Positions 46,694-55,433 of a stretch of DNA of 64,000 nucleotides are shown in pieces. The first letter of the stretch is position 1, and the number at the start of each line of letters is the position of its first letter. The stretch lies in the NCBI GenBank assembly GCA_025934775.1, contig JAICWO010000014.1, positions 62,001-126,000 on the forward strand. Direction: 5' to 3'. The translations under genes and the position numbers were made by a program. The DNA comes from Gemmatimonadaceae bacterium (GTDB lineage: Bacteria; Gemmatimonadota; Gemmatimonadetes; Gemmatimonadales; Gemmatimonadaceae). The notes under the pieces are model-generated. The model worked only from the letters and a program-made list of their open reading frames with translations, was not told where the DNA came from and did not search any database.

Positions 46694-47674
46694 TCAGAGT
46701 CGAGATGCGGCGGTGGAGTTCGCGCGAGCGGCAAACCAGCGAAAGGTTTCGGCCAAACCGTCCGCTAACGAGACGCGCGGAGCCCACTCGAGGACACGCC
46801 GCGCGCGTTCGATGATGATCGACGAATGCTGCGGCTCGCCCGGGCGCTTGGGCGCGAACTCGATCGGCGTGTCCACGGCGGCTGCGGCGAGCAGCGCGTT
46901 CGCCAGCTCGAGCACCGGCGTGCCGACCCCTGTGCCGACGTTGAACGCCCGCTCGTCAACGCGGACGCCGAGTGACAGCGGCATCGTCGCGGCGCGCCAC
47001 GTGGCCTCGGCGACGTCGCTCACGTGCACGTAGTCGCGCGTCTGGAGACCGTCGCCGAACACGGTGAGCGGCCGCCCTTCGAGGATGCGGCCGCAGAAGA
47101 TCGCGACGACGCCGGCCTCGCCATGTGGATCCTGCCGCGGGCCGTACACGTTGCCGAAGCGCAGCGACACCGTGTCGAGGCCGTGGATGCGCGCGAAGTA
47201 GCTGAGATAGTACTCGGCCGCGAGCTTCGCGATCGCGTACGGCGAGTCGGGTTCCTTGGGCGTGGTCTCGACGTTCGGCGGCGTCGCGAGCTCGCCGTAC
47301 AACACGCCGCCCGTCGACGAGAACACGACGCGCGTCCGCTTCGCGTGCGTGCTGTGTCGCACCGCCTCGAGCAATCCGAGCGTCGCGACGATGTTGACGC
47401 CGGCATCGAGCACGGGATCGGCGACGCTGCGGCGCACATCCATCTGCGCGGCGAGGTGCACGATCGCGTCGAAGCCACCCGTCGCGACGATGCGCACCGC
47501 GTCCGGCGCACGCACGTCGAACTGATGAAACCGCGCCGCGGCCGGGACGTTCTCCCGCTTGCCGGTCGAGAGATCGTCGATGATTTCGACATCCCATCCG
47601 CGCTCGAGGAACCGGTCGACGACGTGCGAGCCGATGAAGCCGGCGCCGCCCGTGATGAGAACGCGGCCGCTCAT
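46694..47674 (-). CDS. NAD-dependent epimerase/dehydratase (UDP-glucose 4-epimerase-like)
   Basis: 326-residue extended SDR. Seen: GGAGFIGSHVVDRFL near the N-terminus, SSTGGVLYGE with the catalytic serine/threonine, SPYAIAKLAAEYYL with the Y-x-x-x-K pair, and FGNVYGPRQ. Closest in style to GalE-like enzymes acting on UDP-hexoses for surface glycans; exact sugar not decided. Overlaps the hemA stop (ATGA) and is followed by tolQ, so it lies inside the envelope unit. Confidence 0.9.
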   Translation of the reverse strand: MSGRVLITGGAGFIGSHVVDRFLERGWDVEIIDDLSTGKRENVPAAARFHQFDVRAPDAVRIVATGGFDAIVHLAAQMDVRRSVADPVLDAGVNIVATLGLLEAVRHSTHAKRTRVVFSSTGGVLYGELATPPNVETTPKEPDSPYAIAKLAAEYYLSYFARIHGLDTVSLRFGNVYGPRQDPHGEAGVVAIFCGRILEGRPLTVFGDGLQTRDYVHVSDVAEATWRAATMPLSLGVRVDERAFNVGTGVGTPVLELANALLAAAAVDTPIEFAPKRPGEPQHSSIIIERARRVLEWAPRVSLADGLAETFRWFAARANSTAASRL

Positions 47675-48990
47675 TCCGCGCGATCGGAGTCCGCCGGCGA
47701 CCGCGCCGCGGACTCCGCCGACTCGCCGCCGGGATGCTCGTCCGGCGACTTGACGCCGAACAGGTACCGCGCCACGTCGACCACGCCGAGCCCGCGCCCG
47801 TTCGCCGCGGCCGCCCGCAGGCGGACGGTGGGCGAGTGTAAGAATTTATTCATTAAAGATTTAGAAAACTCCTCGAACGCCGCCCGCTCCGTCTCGGGCA
47901 GGTTCGGCAGCCGGCGCAGCGCCTGCGCCAGCTCGCGCGCGCGGAGCTCGTCCATGTGCGCGCGCACTTCCGTGAGCACCGGGACCGCGGCGAGGCCGGC
48001 CACCCACTCCCAATACCGCGCCACCTCCTGCTCGATCAGCTCCGCCGCGCTCGGCAGCTCGGCGCGCCGGCGCTGGAGATTGGCGGAGACCACCGCCTGC
48101 AGATCGTCCAGGTTGTAGAGGAACACGTTGTCGAGCGCGCCCACGGACGGGTCGACGTCGCGCGGGAGCGCGATGTCGAGGATGCAGAGCGGCCGGTCGC
48201 CGCGCGCCGCGAGCGCCGGCTTGACGTGCTCCACGTGCACGATCGGCCGCGGCGACGCGGTCGAGCACACGAGCACATCGACGTTGGCGAGCGCCGACCA
48301 GCATTCGTCGTAGCCCATCGCCTGCGCGCCGTAGCGTGCGGCGACGTCCACGGCGCGGTCGAACGTACGGTTGGCGACGATCGACGTGCGCACGCCCTGG
48401 TCGCCCAAGCACTCGAGCGCGAGCTCCGCCATCTCACCGGCGCCGAGCACCATGGCGCGCTTGCCCGCGAGCGACCCAAAAATCTGCTTCGCCAGCTGTA
48501 CGGCCGCCGAGCTGACCGACGCCGCTCCGCGCGACACCGACGTTTCGTTGCGCACGCGCCCCGCGACCGACAGCGACGTCTGGAACAGGCGATTGAGAAT
48601 CGGTCCGGAATACCCTCGGCACTGCTCCCACGCGTCCCGAACCTGCCCGTGGATCTGCGCCTCGCCCAGGACCATCGAATCGAGGCCGCTCGCGACGCGG
48701 AAGAGGTGCCCAACCGCCGTACGATCGCGGTGCACGTAGCCGAACGGTGACGCGTCTCGCCCGAGGCGCGCCGAGAGCGCGGACCAGACGATCGATGCGG
48801 GATCGGCCTCGCCATCGACGAGGTAGACTTCCGTGCGATTGCATGTCGAGAGCAGTACGGCTTCGCGCGCACCCGCCGTCTCGCGCAGCGCGCGGAGGGC
48901 GCTTTCGATCTCGCCCGGCTGGTACGCGACCTTTTCGCGGATCCCGAGCGAAGCGCCGCGATGATTGAGGCCGAGGACGGTCAGCGCCAT
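47671..48990 (-). CDS. hemA: Glutamyl-tRNA reductase
   Basis: First committed step of tetrapyrrole synthesis by the C5 path: reduces glutamyl-tRNA to glutamate-1-semialdehyde with NADPH. 439 residues. Seen: STCNRTEVY with the catalytic Cys 50, GLDSMVLGEAQI, the NADPH-binding VLGAGEMAELAL, and a C-terminal helical dimerisation part. ATG at 48990 with GAGG 9 nt upstream; a longer open frame reads into the neighbour. It follows the hemX-like gene by 16 nt. Confidence 0.96.
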   Translation of the reverse strand: MALTVLGLNHRGASLGIREKVAYQPGEIESALRALRETAGAREAVLLSTCNRTEVYLVDGEADPASIVWSALSARLGRDASPFGYVHRDRTAVGHLFRVASGLDSMVLGEAQIHGQVRDAWEQCRGYSGPILNRLFQTSLSVAGRVRNETSVSRGAASVSSAAVQLAKQIFGSLAGKRAMVLGAGEMAELALECLGDQGVRTSIVANRTFDRAVDVAARYGAQAMGYDECWSALANVDVLVCSTASPRPIVHVEHVKPALAARGDRPLCILDIALPRDVDPSVGALDNVFLYNLDDLQAVVSANLQRRRAELPSAAELIEQEVARYWEWVAGLAAVPVLTEVRAHMDELRARELAQALRRLPNLPETERAAFEEFSKSLMNKFLHSPTVRLRAAAANGRGLGVVDVARYLFGVKSPDEHPGGESAESAARSPADSDRAE

Positions 48991-49006
48991 GCGGCGAGCC
49001 TCGCGC

Positions 49007-49813
49007 TCACAGGAACTGCCCCGTCGCCGGCGCGGCGACGCGGAACGCCACGTACAACACGAGCACGAGCACGAACGCGACGCTTGAATACTTGGCCGCG
49101 CGCTGCGCTTGCCATCCCCGCGCGAGCCGCCCGAGCGCGATGCACGTGACCGCGATCCACGCGCCGAAGCCCCAGACGAGCTGCGGCATGTTGAGCTCGT
49201 GATACTCCACCGAGTACGTGGAGGCGAGCACGACGCCGAGCGTGAGGCCAAGCCATCCCGCGATCGCCGCGAGATGATTCACGCGATCGAGGGTCGCGAG
49301 CGGCGGAAAGACGCGGAAGATCATACCGAACCGCCGCGACTTGAGCTCGCGGTGTTGCACGAGGTACATCATGCCCGCGGCGGCCGCGGTGGCGAAGGCC
49401 GCGATTCCCACGAAGCTGAGCGCGATGTGCGAGAAGAGCCAGATACCGCGCATGCCTTCCGCGGAGCGGCCGGGCGTCATGCCGATGACGTTCGCGAAGA
49501 TCGTCGGCACGGCGGCGAGCGGCGCGGCAACGAGCGTCAGGCTGACGTCGCGAGCGAGCGCCTCGACGATGAGCAGCGTGAGCGCCAGCGCGGCGCCGGC
49601 GAACGAGAGCGCCGGGCCGAGACCCGTGAGCGGCACGGCGTCGGCACGCATCGCGAACGCGACGATGGCCGAGACGTGCGCCGCGACGCCGATTCCAAGC
49701 ACGGCGAGCACGGCGGCCACGGGTGCTCGCACCGGGCGCGCCAGCGGCGCGGCGGCAACAGCCGCCGCGCCGAGGTAGCAGGAGATGGCGATGAAGTGGG
49801 CGATCGCGATCAT
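49007..49813 (-). CDS. CcsA/HemX-type cytochrome c assembly membrane protein
   Basis: 268 residues with about eight membrane helices. The C-terminal region (VEYHELNMPQLVWGFGAW) has the tryptophan-rich segment and histidine typical of CcsA/HemX-like haem-handling proteins; a full WWD motif is not obvious. Its place next to hemA matches hemX of other bacteria, where it affects HemA level. The first gene at 49848 (LysM) is 34 nt upstream. Confidence 0.85.
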   Translation of the reverse strand: MIAIAHFIAISCYLGAAAVAAAPLARPVRAPVAAVLAVLGIGVAAHVSAIVAFAMRADAVPLTGLGPALSFAGAALALTLLIVEALARDVSLTLVAAPLAAVPTIFANVIGMTPGRSAEGMRGIWLFSHIALSFVGIAAFATAAAAGMMYLVQHRELKSRRFGMIFRVFPPLATLDRVNHLAAIAGWLGLTLGVVLASTYSVEYHELNMPQLVWGFGAWIAVTCIALGRLARGWQAQRAAKYSSVAFVLVLVLYVAFRVAAPATGQFL

Positions 49814-49847
49814 GGTCGACCGCCCAAATCTACTGAGGGATCAGAGC

Positions 49848-50963
49848 TTAGGGCATCTTCGCCGCGACGCGCGCGGCCGTCCCTTCCTCGAGTTTCGGCT
49901 GCGCCACCGAGGTGACGATCGCGCTGACGCCGTACGGCGTCACGCGCAACACCTGCGCACGGCCGAGCGGAACTTCCGGGATCGCGAACGACTCGCCCTC
50001 GGCGGCCCGTTCCCGCGGCTGATAGAACTCGATCTGGTCGCCAGTCGCGACGCTCCGCCCCGCAATGTCGAGGACGACGTAGCGCTGCATCGAAGGAAGC
50101 ACCGGCTCGTTTTCGATCCAGCGAACCTTGCCGGACGCGCCGTTCGCGACGGCCACCGGCGAAGCCGCTCCGGCGACGCCAGTGTCGAGCGGAATCAGAT
50201 GCTCGCCTTGCTGCATCTGGCCGAAGAGCGCAACCACTTTGCCCGTGGCCGCCTCGCCGTTCCTCGGCGCACGCGTCACTTCGATCACGCCGGTCGGAAT
50301 CACGATCTGCCCAAAGCCTTCGATGAGCGGACCGAGGCGATAGCTCAAATACCGCTCGTGCTCGGGTGCCACCGCGCCAGCCGGCGGCGCGAAGAATACC
50401 GGGTCGTACAGATTCAACCGCGAGCGATCCGCGGATGCGATACCGGGAACGTCGCCGCTCTCGATGATGTGCCCGGAATTGCGCGGGCCACCGCGGCGAT
50501 CGACCCACGGCGAAGCGATGTACTCGCCGCGTCGAACGGTCGGCTGCGGCGCCGGCGTCGCGGCGAGCGGCGGTGGTGGTGCGGGCGTCGCGGGGGCGGG
50601 GCGCATCGCGGGCGCCGGGGCTGGCGCAGGCGCGACGGGCTCGGGCTCCGGCGGCGAAACGGCGACGATCTTCGCCGGCTCGCCCGGGAGCTTGAGCACC
50701 TCGCCCGGATAGATCCAATGCGGATCCTCGATCACATCGGTGTTGAGGCGGTAGATCTCGGGCCACAGAAAGGGATCGCCGAGATAGGCGTGCGCGAGAT
50801 CCCACAGCGTGTCGCCGCGCTTGACGACGTGCGTCTTTGGCGGCGATGCCGTGGGCTGCTGACTCACGACGACCTGCGAACGCGTCGCGGCGATCGCGAC
50901 CGCAACGGCCACGGCGCGCACTACGCGCCCGCGTTGAAGGCTGCGGACGGCCCGCACGAGCAT
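49848..50963 (-). CDS. LysM-domain secreted protein
   Basis: 371 residues. A short N-terminal hydrophobic stretch (AVAVAVAIAA) acts as signal, then one LysM domain at about 44-92 (THVVKRGDTLWDLAHAYLGDP, then IYPGEVLKL) that binds peptidoglycan, a Pro/Ala linker (about 100-140), and a long C-terminal region of unknown fold. GGAG lies 9 nt before the ATG at 50963. It opens the twelve-gene envelope unit ending with lptD. Confidence 0.88.
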   Translation of the reverse strand: MLVRAVRSLQRGRVVRAVAVAVAIAATRSQVVVSQQPTASPPKTHVVKRGDTLWDLAHAYLGDPFLWPEIYRLNTDVIEDPHWIYPGEVLKLPGEPAKIVAVSPPEPEPVAPAPAPAPAMRPAPATPAPPPPLAATPAPQPTVRRGEYIASPWVDRRGGPRNSGHIIESGDVPGIASADRSRLNLYDPVFFAPPAGAVAPEHERYLSYRLGPLIEGFGQIVIPTGVIEVTRAPRNGEAATGKVVALFGQMQQGEHLIPLDTGVAGAASPVAVANGASGKVRWIENEPVLPSMQRYVVLDIAGRSVATGDQIEFYQPRERAAEGESFAIPEVPLGRAQVLRVTPYGVSAIVTSVAQPKLEEGTAARVAAKMP

Positions 50964-51097
50964 AGCGTCGACTCCAGACGAGAAGAGAAAGACCTACAAC
51001 ATCGGCGGCGAACGGTGCCGGCCTCTGCGTGGTGACGATTGGAGGCACGCGAGGGAAACGTGATCCACGACACGAACGTGCACTCCCTAAATGCAAG

Positions 51098-51126
51098 ACG
51101 GGCAAGCCCATCGAGGGCTTGCCCGT
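51098..51126 (-). terminator. Intrinsic terminator after ssb
   Basis: ACGGGCAAGCCC (51098-51109) pairs with GGGCTTGCCCGT (51115-51126), 12 bp with a 5-nt loop, 27 nt after the ssb stop. In the ssb direction it runs into CTTGCATTT, a moderate T-rich tail. Confidence 0.8.
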
Positions 51127-51153
51127 TCCGGCGAGGATTCCGCGTCGCTGGAC

Positions 51154-51648
51154 TCAGAACGGCAGATCGTCGTCCTCTTCGTTCAAGGCGTTCGGGAAAT
51201 CCTCGAAGTCTTCGCCACCGGCGGGCGCTTTGGCTTTGGTCGCCGGCGCCGGTGCGCGGCGCGCGCCGCTCTCACCGCCGTCGAAGTCGCCGCCGCCGCC
51301 CTTGCCGCCGCCGAGCATGATCAGCTCGCGCACGTTGATCTCGGTGCTGTAGCGCGTCTGACCATCCTTGTCCTGCCACTGGCGGTACTCGATCCGGCCT
51401 TCGACGTAGAGCTTGTCGCCCTTGTGGACGTACCGCTCCACGATGTCGGCGAGTTGAGAGCTCTTCGTGTTCCACACGACGCAACGATGCCACTCCGTCT
51501 TTTCCTGTTTGGAGCCCGACGCGTCGTTCCACGAACGGCTGGTCGCGAGCGAGAATGTCGCGACGCGGTTGCCGCCGGTGGTGGAGCGCACCTCGGGATC
51601 GTTGCCCAGGTTTCCGATCAGAGTGACTTTGTTCAAGCTACGGCTCAC
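51154..51648 (-). CDS. ssb: Single-stranded DNA-binding protein
   Basis: 164 residues. OB-fold at about 1-110 (NKVTLIGNLGNDPEVRST, then WHRCVVWNTKSSQLADIVERYV), a Gly/Ala-rich linker, and the acidic partner-binding tail DDDLPF at the end. Start GTG at 51648 with AGGAGG 6 nt upstream. A single gene by its own terminator; the 119-nt gap to rimI contains AT-rich sequence with no sure promoter and an imperfect hairpin (CGATGCG near 51709). Confidence 0.96.
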   Translation of the reverse strand: MSRSLNKVTLIGNLGNDPEVRSTTGGNRVATFSLATSRSWNDASGSKQEKTEWHRCVVWNTKSSQLADIVERYVHKGDKLYVEGRIEYRQWQDKDGQTRYSTEINVRELIMLGGGKGGGGDFDGGESGARRAPAPATKAKAPAGGEDFEDFPNALNEEDDDLPF

Positions 51649-51767
51649 AGGTTCCTCCTGGCGAGAGAGTCGATGACCTCGCCGCTCACGGTATGATCCA
51701 GTCCCTGTCGATGCGCAAGCAATTCAACGCACATCGACGATTTCCATTGCACAACTCCGAACGCCTC

Positions 51768-52229
51768 TCACAAACCACCCACCTGCTTCAGCGTGCGCCG
51801 TAGCACGATGGCATCTTCGGCCGGACGCCTGTAATACCCTCGCCGCCGTCCGACTTCCTCGAACCCACGCGAGCGGTAGAGCCGGCGAGCCCGCTCGTTC
51901 GAGTCCCGCACCTCCAAGTACACGTTCGCGATTCCGCGCGCCGCGGCCGTCTCGAGCGCCGCATCGAGCAGCCGAGCGCCGATGCCGCTTCCCCACCCCT
52001 CTGGCGCCACCGCGAGATTCGCGATCTCGCCTTCGTCGGCCACCAGCCAGGCCACAACATAACCCACGACGAGTCCGTCGTCACCGCGCGCCAGCACGAA
52101 GTGCACGGCCGGGTGCGCGTGTGCGTCTCGAAACGACTGCATCGACCATGGATCGCTGAAGGCCGCCCGTTCGATCGCGACGATTGCTTCGAGATCCTCC
52201 TCCTCCACCGGCTCGATCGAGATGTTCAT
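51768..52229 (-). CDS. rimI: Ribosomal-protein-alanine N-acetyltransferase RimI family
   Basis: 153-residue GNAT acetyltransferase. The acetyl-CoA loop reads VAPEGWGSGIGARLLDAAL (Q/R-x-x-G-x-G/A type), followed by LEVRDSNERARRLYRSRGFEEVGRRRGYY, close to RimI, which acetylates S18 and other N-termini. ATG at 52229 overlaps the tsaB stop (ATGA). The tsaE-tsaB-rimI order is common. Confidence 0.9.
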   Translation of the reverse strand: MNISIEPVEEEDLEAIVAIERAAFSDPWSMQSFRDAHAHPAVHFVLARGDDGLVVGYVVAWLVADEGEIANLAVAPEGWGSGIGARLLDAALETAAARGIANVYLEVRDSNERARRLYRSRGFEEVGRRRGYYRRPAEDAIVLRRTLKQVGGL

Positions 52230-52891
52230 CCCGCCGGCAGTGGCTTCCCGTGTGTCGACTCCCATCGCACCTGCGCCTCGGCGAGTCGCCCGTACGACGG
52301 CTCCCAACTCGCGACGTCGACGGGACCGCGCGCCGCGAGCATGCGCTCGAGATGCACGACCGCGCTCGCGCGCGGTCGAGCGACGATCGAGTTCGGCGAT
52401 CTCGTTGGGCTGATGACATGCGCGCCGTAGCTCTCCGCGATGTGCGCCACCTCTTCCGCGTGGACGATCCGCGCCGGCTCCAGCTCGTCCGTCCGCCCGC
52501 TCGCGTCGCGATCGTACAACGACACGTAGCATTCCCCGCGCAGCGCATCGATCGCGGCGAGATAACGGCCCTCCGGCACATCCGGCCCTCCGACGATGAG
52601 CGCCATCGACGGCACAGAGAAGAGCGGCCGGTGAGCGCCAGTCGCGATCCCTTTCGCGATCGCGCCCGCGATGCGGAGACTCGTGAAGCTGCCCGGGCCG
52701 GCTCCGCAGACGATGCGATCGATCGCGTCCGTGGTGAGCCCTGCCTCGTCGAGGACATCCGCTACGGCGGGCATCAGTCGCTCATCGTGCAGCCCCTTCA
52801 TCGCGACCGCCGATTCCGCGACCACGCGGCCGTCGACGATCACGCACGCATCGCCTTCGTACGTCGACGCGTCGATCGCGAGCGTGATCAT
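52226..52891 (-). CDS. tsaB: tRNA t6A synthesis protein TsaB
   Basis: 221 residues of the actin-like ASKHA fold: ITLAIDASTYEGDACVI, DRIVCGAGPGSFTSLRIAG, then a Gly-rich block. TsaB forms a complex with TsaD and TsaE to put threonylcarbamoyl on A37 of ANN-reading tRNAs. tsaD is not in the window. ATG at 52891 overlaps the tsaE stop. Confidence 0.93.
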   Translation of the reverse strand: MITLAIDASTYEGDACVIVDGRVVAESAVAMKGLHDERLMPAVADVLDEAGLTTDAIDRIVCGAGPGSFTSLRIAGAIAKGIATGAHRPLFSVPSMALIVGGPDVPEGRYLAAIDALRGECYVSLYDRDASGRTDELEPARIVHAEEVAHIAESYGAHVISPTRSPNSIVARPRASAVVHLERMLAARGPVDVASWEPSYGRLAEAQVRWESTHGKPLPAG

Positions 52892-53346
52892 ACGTGGCCG
52901 CCGGCGTACAACAGCCGGCGATCCGGATCGTGCGGCAGATGCTGCAAGCTCATCGGCACGTGCAGATGCGGAATGCGATCGCCGGCGCGCTCCGGCCACT
53001 CGATGAGAATCAGCGCCTCTTCGGCCACGAGCTCGTCCCACCCCAGCTGCGTCAGGTCGTCAGGGCTCTCGAGTCGATAGAGATCGACGTGGTAGACCGG
53101 CGACTTGGGTGCATCGTACCGATGCACGAGCGCGAACGTGGGACTCGTCACCTCGTCGGCAACGCCGTAGCCGCGACAGACTGCCTGCGCGAGCGTCGTC
53201 TTGCCGGCGCCAAGCTCGCCCGACATGGTGACGACGAGCGGCGGCAGCGCGACGCGGCCGAACCGTTCGCCCCAGGCAACGAGCTCCGACTGCGTCAACG
53301 CCAGATGCCCGTGCTCCGCCAACGGCGGGACGATCGGATCGTGCAT
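52888..53346 (-). CDS. tsaE: tRNA t6A ATPase TsaE
   Basis: 152 residues. Walker A SGELGAGKTTLAQAVCRGYG, TSPTFALVH and the YHVDLYRLE signature identify TsaE, the small ATPase of the t6A complex. It starts 3 nt after the uvrB stop, so it is in the uvrB transcript. Confidence 0.94.
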   Translation of the reverse strand: MHDPIVPPLAEHGHLALTQSELVAWGERFGRVALPPLVVTMSGELGAGKTTLAQAVCRGYGVADEVTSPTFALVHRYDAPKSPVYHVDLYRLESPDDLTQLGWDELVAEEALILIEWPERAGDRIPHLHVPMSLQHLPHDPDRRLLYAGGHV

Positions 53347-53349
53347 GGA

Positions 53350-55392
53350 TCAGCGTCCGCCGCGCGCCGCGCCGGCGGCCATTTTGTTCTTGTTGCTCGA
53401 GTCGCGCTTGGCGCGGAGCTCGAAGAGTTGATCGCGAAGCTGCGCGGCGAGCTCGAAGTCCATCGCCGCGGCGGCGTCGCGCATCTGCTGATCGAGCATC
53501 TTCTCGAGCGACTCGGCGTCCACGATCGCGTAGCCGCGTGCCGGCTCGGCGACTTTCTTCGCATCGCGCTCGGAGCGCGCATCCGCCACGCGCGTGATGA
53601 ACCGCACCTGGTCGACGCTCTTGCTCACGCTGCGCGGCGTGATGCCGTGCTCCAGGTTGTGCTGCACCTGCAGCTCGCGCCGCCGTCCGGTTTCCTCGAT
53701 GCACCGCTGCATCGAGCCGGTGATGCGGTCGGCGTAAAAGATCGCGCGGCCGTGCGCATGGCGCGCCGCGCGGCCGACGGTCTGAATGAGCGAACGGTCG
53801 CTGCGGAGGAAGCCTTCCTGATCGGCATCGAGAATGGCGACGAGCGACACCTCGGGAAGATCGAGACCTTCGCGAAGCAAGTTGATGCCGACCAGCACGT
53901 CGAATTCGCCGAGCCGGAGGCCGCGCACGATCTCCATGCGCTCGATCGCGTCGATGTCCGAGTGCATGTAGCGCACACGCACGCCGACCTGCTGCAGGTA
54001 GTCCGTGAGATCTTCGGCCATGCGCTTGGTAAGCGTCGTGACGAGCACGCGCTCTCCTCTGCGTTCTCGAATTCGAATTTCATTCAGGAGATCGTCGACC
54101 TGGCCGCGCACCGGCCGGATCTCGATCTCGGGATCGACCAAGCCCGTGGGCCGGATGATCTGCTCGACGACGACGCCTTCGGAGAGCCGCAGCTCGAGAT
54201 CGCCGGGCGTCGCCGACGCGAAGATCGCGCGCGGGGTCAGCGCGAGAAACTCGTCGAACATCAGCGGCCGGTTGTCGAGCGCGCTCGGGAGCCGGAAGCC
54301 GTACTCGACGAGCGTGAGCTTGCGCGCGCGGTCGCCGTTGAACATGCCGCCGATCTGCGGGAGCGTGACGTGCGATTCGTCGACGATGACGAGGAAGTCG
54401 TCGGGGAAATAGTCGAAGAGACAGGCCGGCCGCTCGCCGGCATCGCGTCCGGACAGATGGCGCGAGTAATTCTCGATCCCGGCGCACGTCCCGATCTCGA
54501 GCATCATCTCGATGTCGAAGTTCGTGCGCGACTCGAGCCGCTGCGCCTCGAGCAGCTTGCCCGCCGCACGGAGCTCGGCCAGTCGATCGCCCAATTCGGC
54601 GCGAATGAGCTTGACCGCGCGCTCCAGGGTCGGCCGCTCGGTGACGAAGTGCTTCGCCGGATAGATGGCCGCGCGCTCGAGCGCCGCGATCGTCTCGCCG
54701 GTGAGGACGTTGATCTTGGTGATCCGCTCGATCTCGTTCCCCCACATCTCGACGCGGACGCCCTGCTCCTCGTAGGCCGGAAAGATCTCGACCGTGTCGC
54801 CGCGGACGCGGAACGTGCCGCGCTCGAAGGCGACGTCGTTCCGCGAATACTGAATGCGCACGAGCGCGCGGAGGATGTCGTCGCGCTCGATCGTCTGCCC
54901 CGTGGTGAGCGTCACCATCTGCTCCCGGTATGACACCGGGTCGCCGAGGCCGTAGATTGCCGAGACGGTGGCGACGATGATCACGTCGTCGCGTTCCATC
55001 AAGCTCGATGTCGCACGCAGGCGCAGGCGATCGATATCCTCGTTGATCGACGCGTCCTTCTCGATGTAGGTGTCGGTGGTCGGAACGTAGGCTTCCGGCT
55101 GGTAATAGTCGTAGTAGGAGATGAAGTACTCGACGGCGTCGTGCGGGAAGAAGCTCTTCAACTCCCCGTAGAGCTGCGCCGCGAGCGTTTTGTTGTGCGA
55201 GAGGACGAGCGTCGGTTTGCCGTGATTCTTGATCACGTTCGCGACCGACATCGTCTTGCCGGAGCCCGTGACGCCGAGCAGCGTCTGGAATCGGTCGCCG
55301 CGATCGAGGCCGGCCGTCAGCTCGGCGATGGCTTTGGGCTGGTCGCCGGCGGGCTGGAAGGGTGCCTGGAGATCGAATTCGGCGCGCGGCAT
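53350..55392 (-). CDS. uvrB: Excinuclease ABC subunit UvrB
   Basis: Damage-binding helicase of nucleotide excision repair, 680 residues. Seen: Walker A GVTGSGKT, the beta-hairpin [12 protein letters not shown], helicase motif [23 protein letters not shown], motif [11 protein letters not shown], and the C-terminal UVR motif ([20 protein letters not shown]) that contacts UvrC. TATATT lies 6 nt before the ATG and there is no Shine-Dalgarno, so the mRNA may be leaderless. The open frame to 55473 is rejected. Confidence 0.97.
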   Translation of the reverse strand: MPRAEFDLQAPFQPAGDQPKAIAELTAGLDRGDRFQTLLGVTGSGKTMSVANVIKNHGKPTLVLSHNKTLAAQLYGELKSFFPHDAVEYFISYYDYYQPEAYVPTTDTYIEKDASINEDIDRLRLRATSSLMERDDVIIVATVSAIYGLGDPVSYREQMVTLTTGQTIERDDILRALVRIQYSRNDVAFERGTFRVRGDTVEIFPAYEEQGVRVEMWGNEIERITKINVLTGETIAALERAAIYPAKHFVTERPTLERAVKLIRAELGDRLAELRAAGKLLEAQRLESRTNFDIEMMLEIGTCAGIENYSRHLSGRDAGERPACLFDYFPDDFLVIVDESHVTLPQIGGMFNGDRARKLTLVEYGFRLPSALDNRPLMFDEFLALTPRAIFASATPGDLELRLSEGVVVEQIIRPTGLVDPEIEIRPVRGQVDDLLNEIRIRERRGERVLVTTLTKRMAEDLTDYLQQVGVRVRYMHSDIDAIERMEIVRGLRLGEFDVLVGINLLREGLDLPEVSLVAILDADQEGFLRSDRSLIQTVGRAARHAHGRAIFYADRITGSMQRCIEETGRRRELQVQHNLEHGITPRSVSKSVDQVRFITRVADARSERDAKKVAEPARGYAIVDAESLEKMLDQQMRDAAAAMDFELAAQLRDQLFELRAKRDSSNKNKMAAGAARGGR

Positions 55393-55398
55393 GGTGGT

Positions 55399-55406
55399 AA
55401 TATAAC
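55399..55406. promoter_or_regulatory. Overlapping divergent -10 elements for uvrB and the GT-like gene
   Basis: TATATT (minus, 55399-55404), preceded by TG one base before it (extended -10), stands 6 nt before the uvrB ATG. On the plus strand TATAAC (55401-55406) overlaps it, about 28 nt before the gene at 55434. One AT-rich core may therefore serve both directions. Confidence 0.45.
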
Positions 55407-55433
55407 ATCCCTCCTCGGTTTTTGTTCGGGTCA

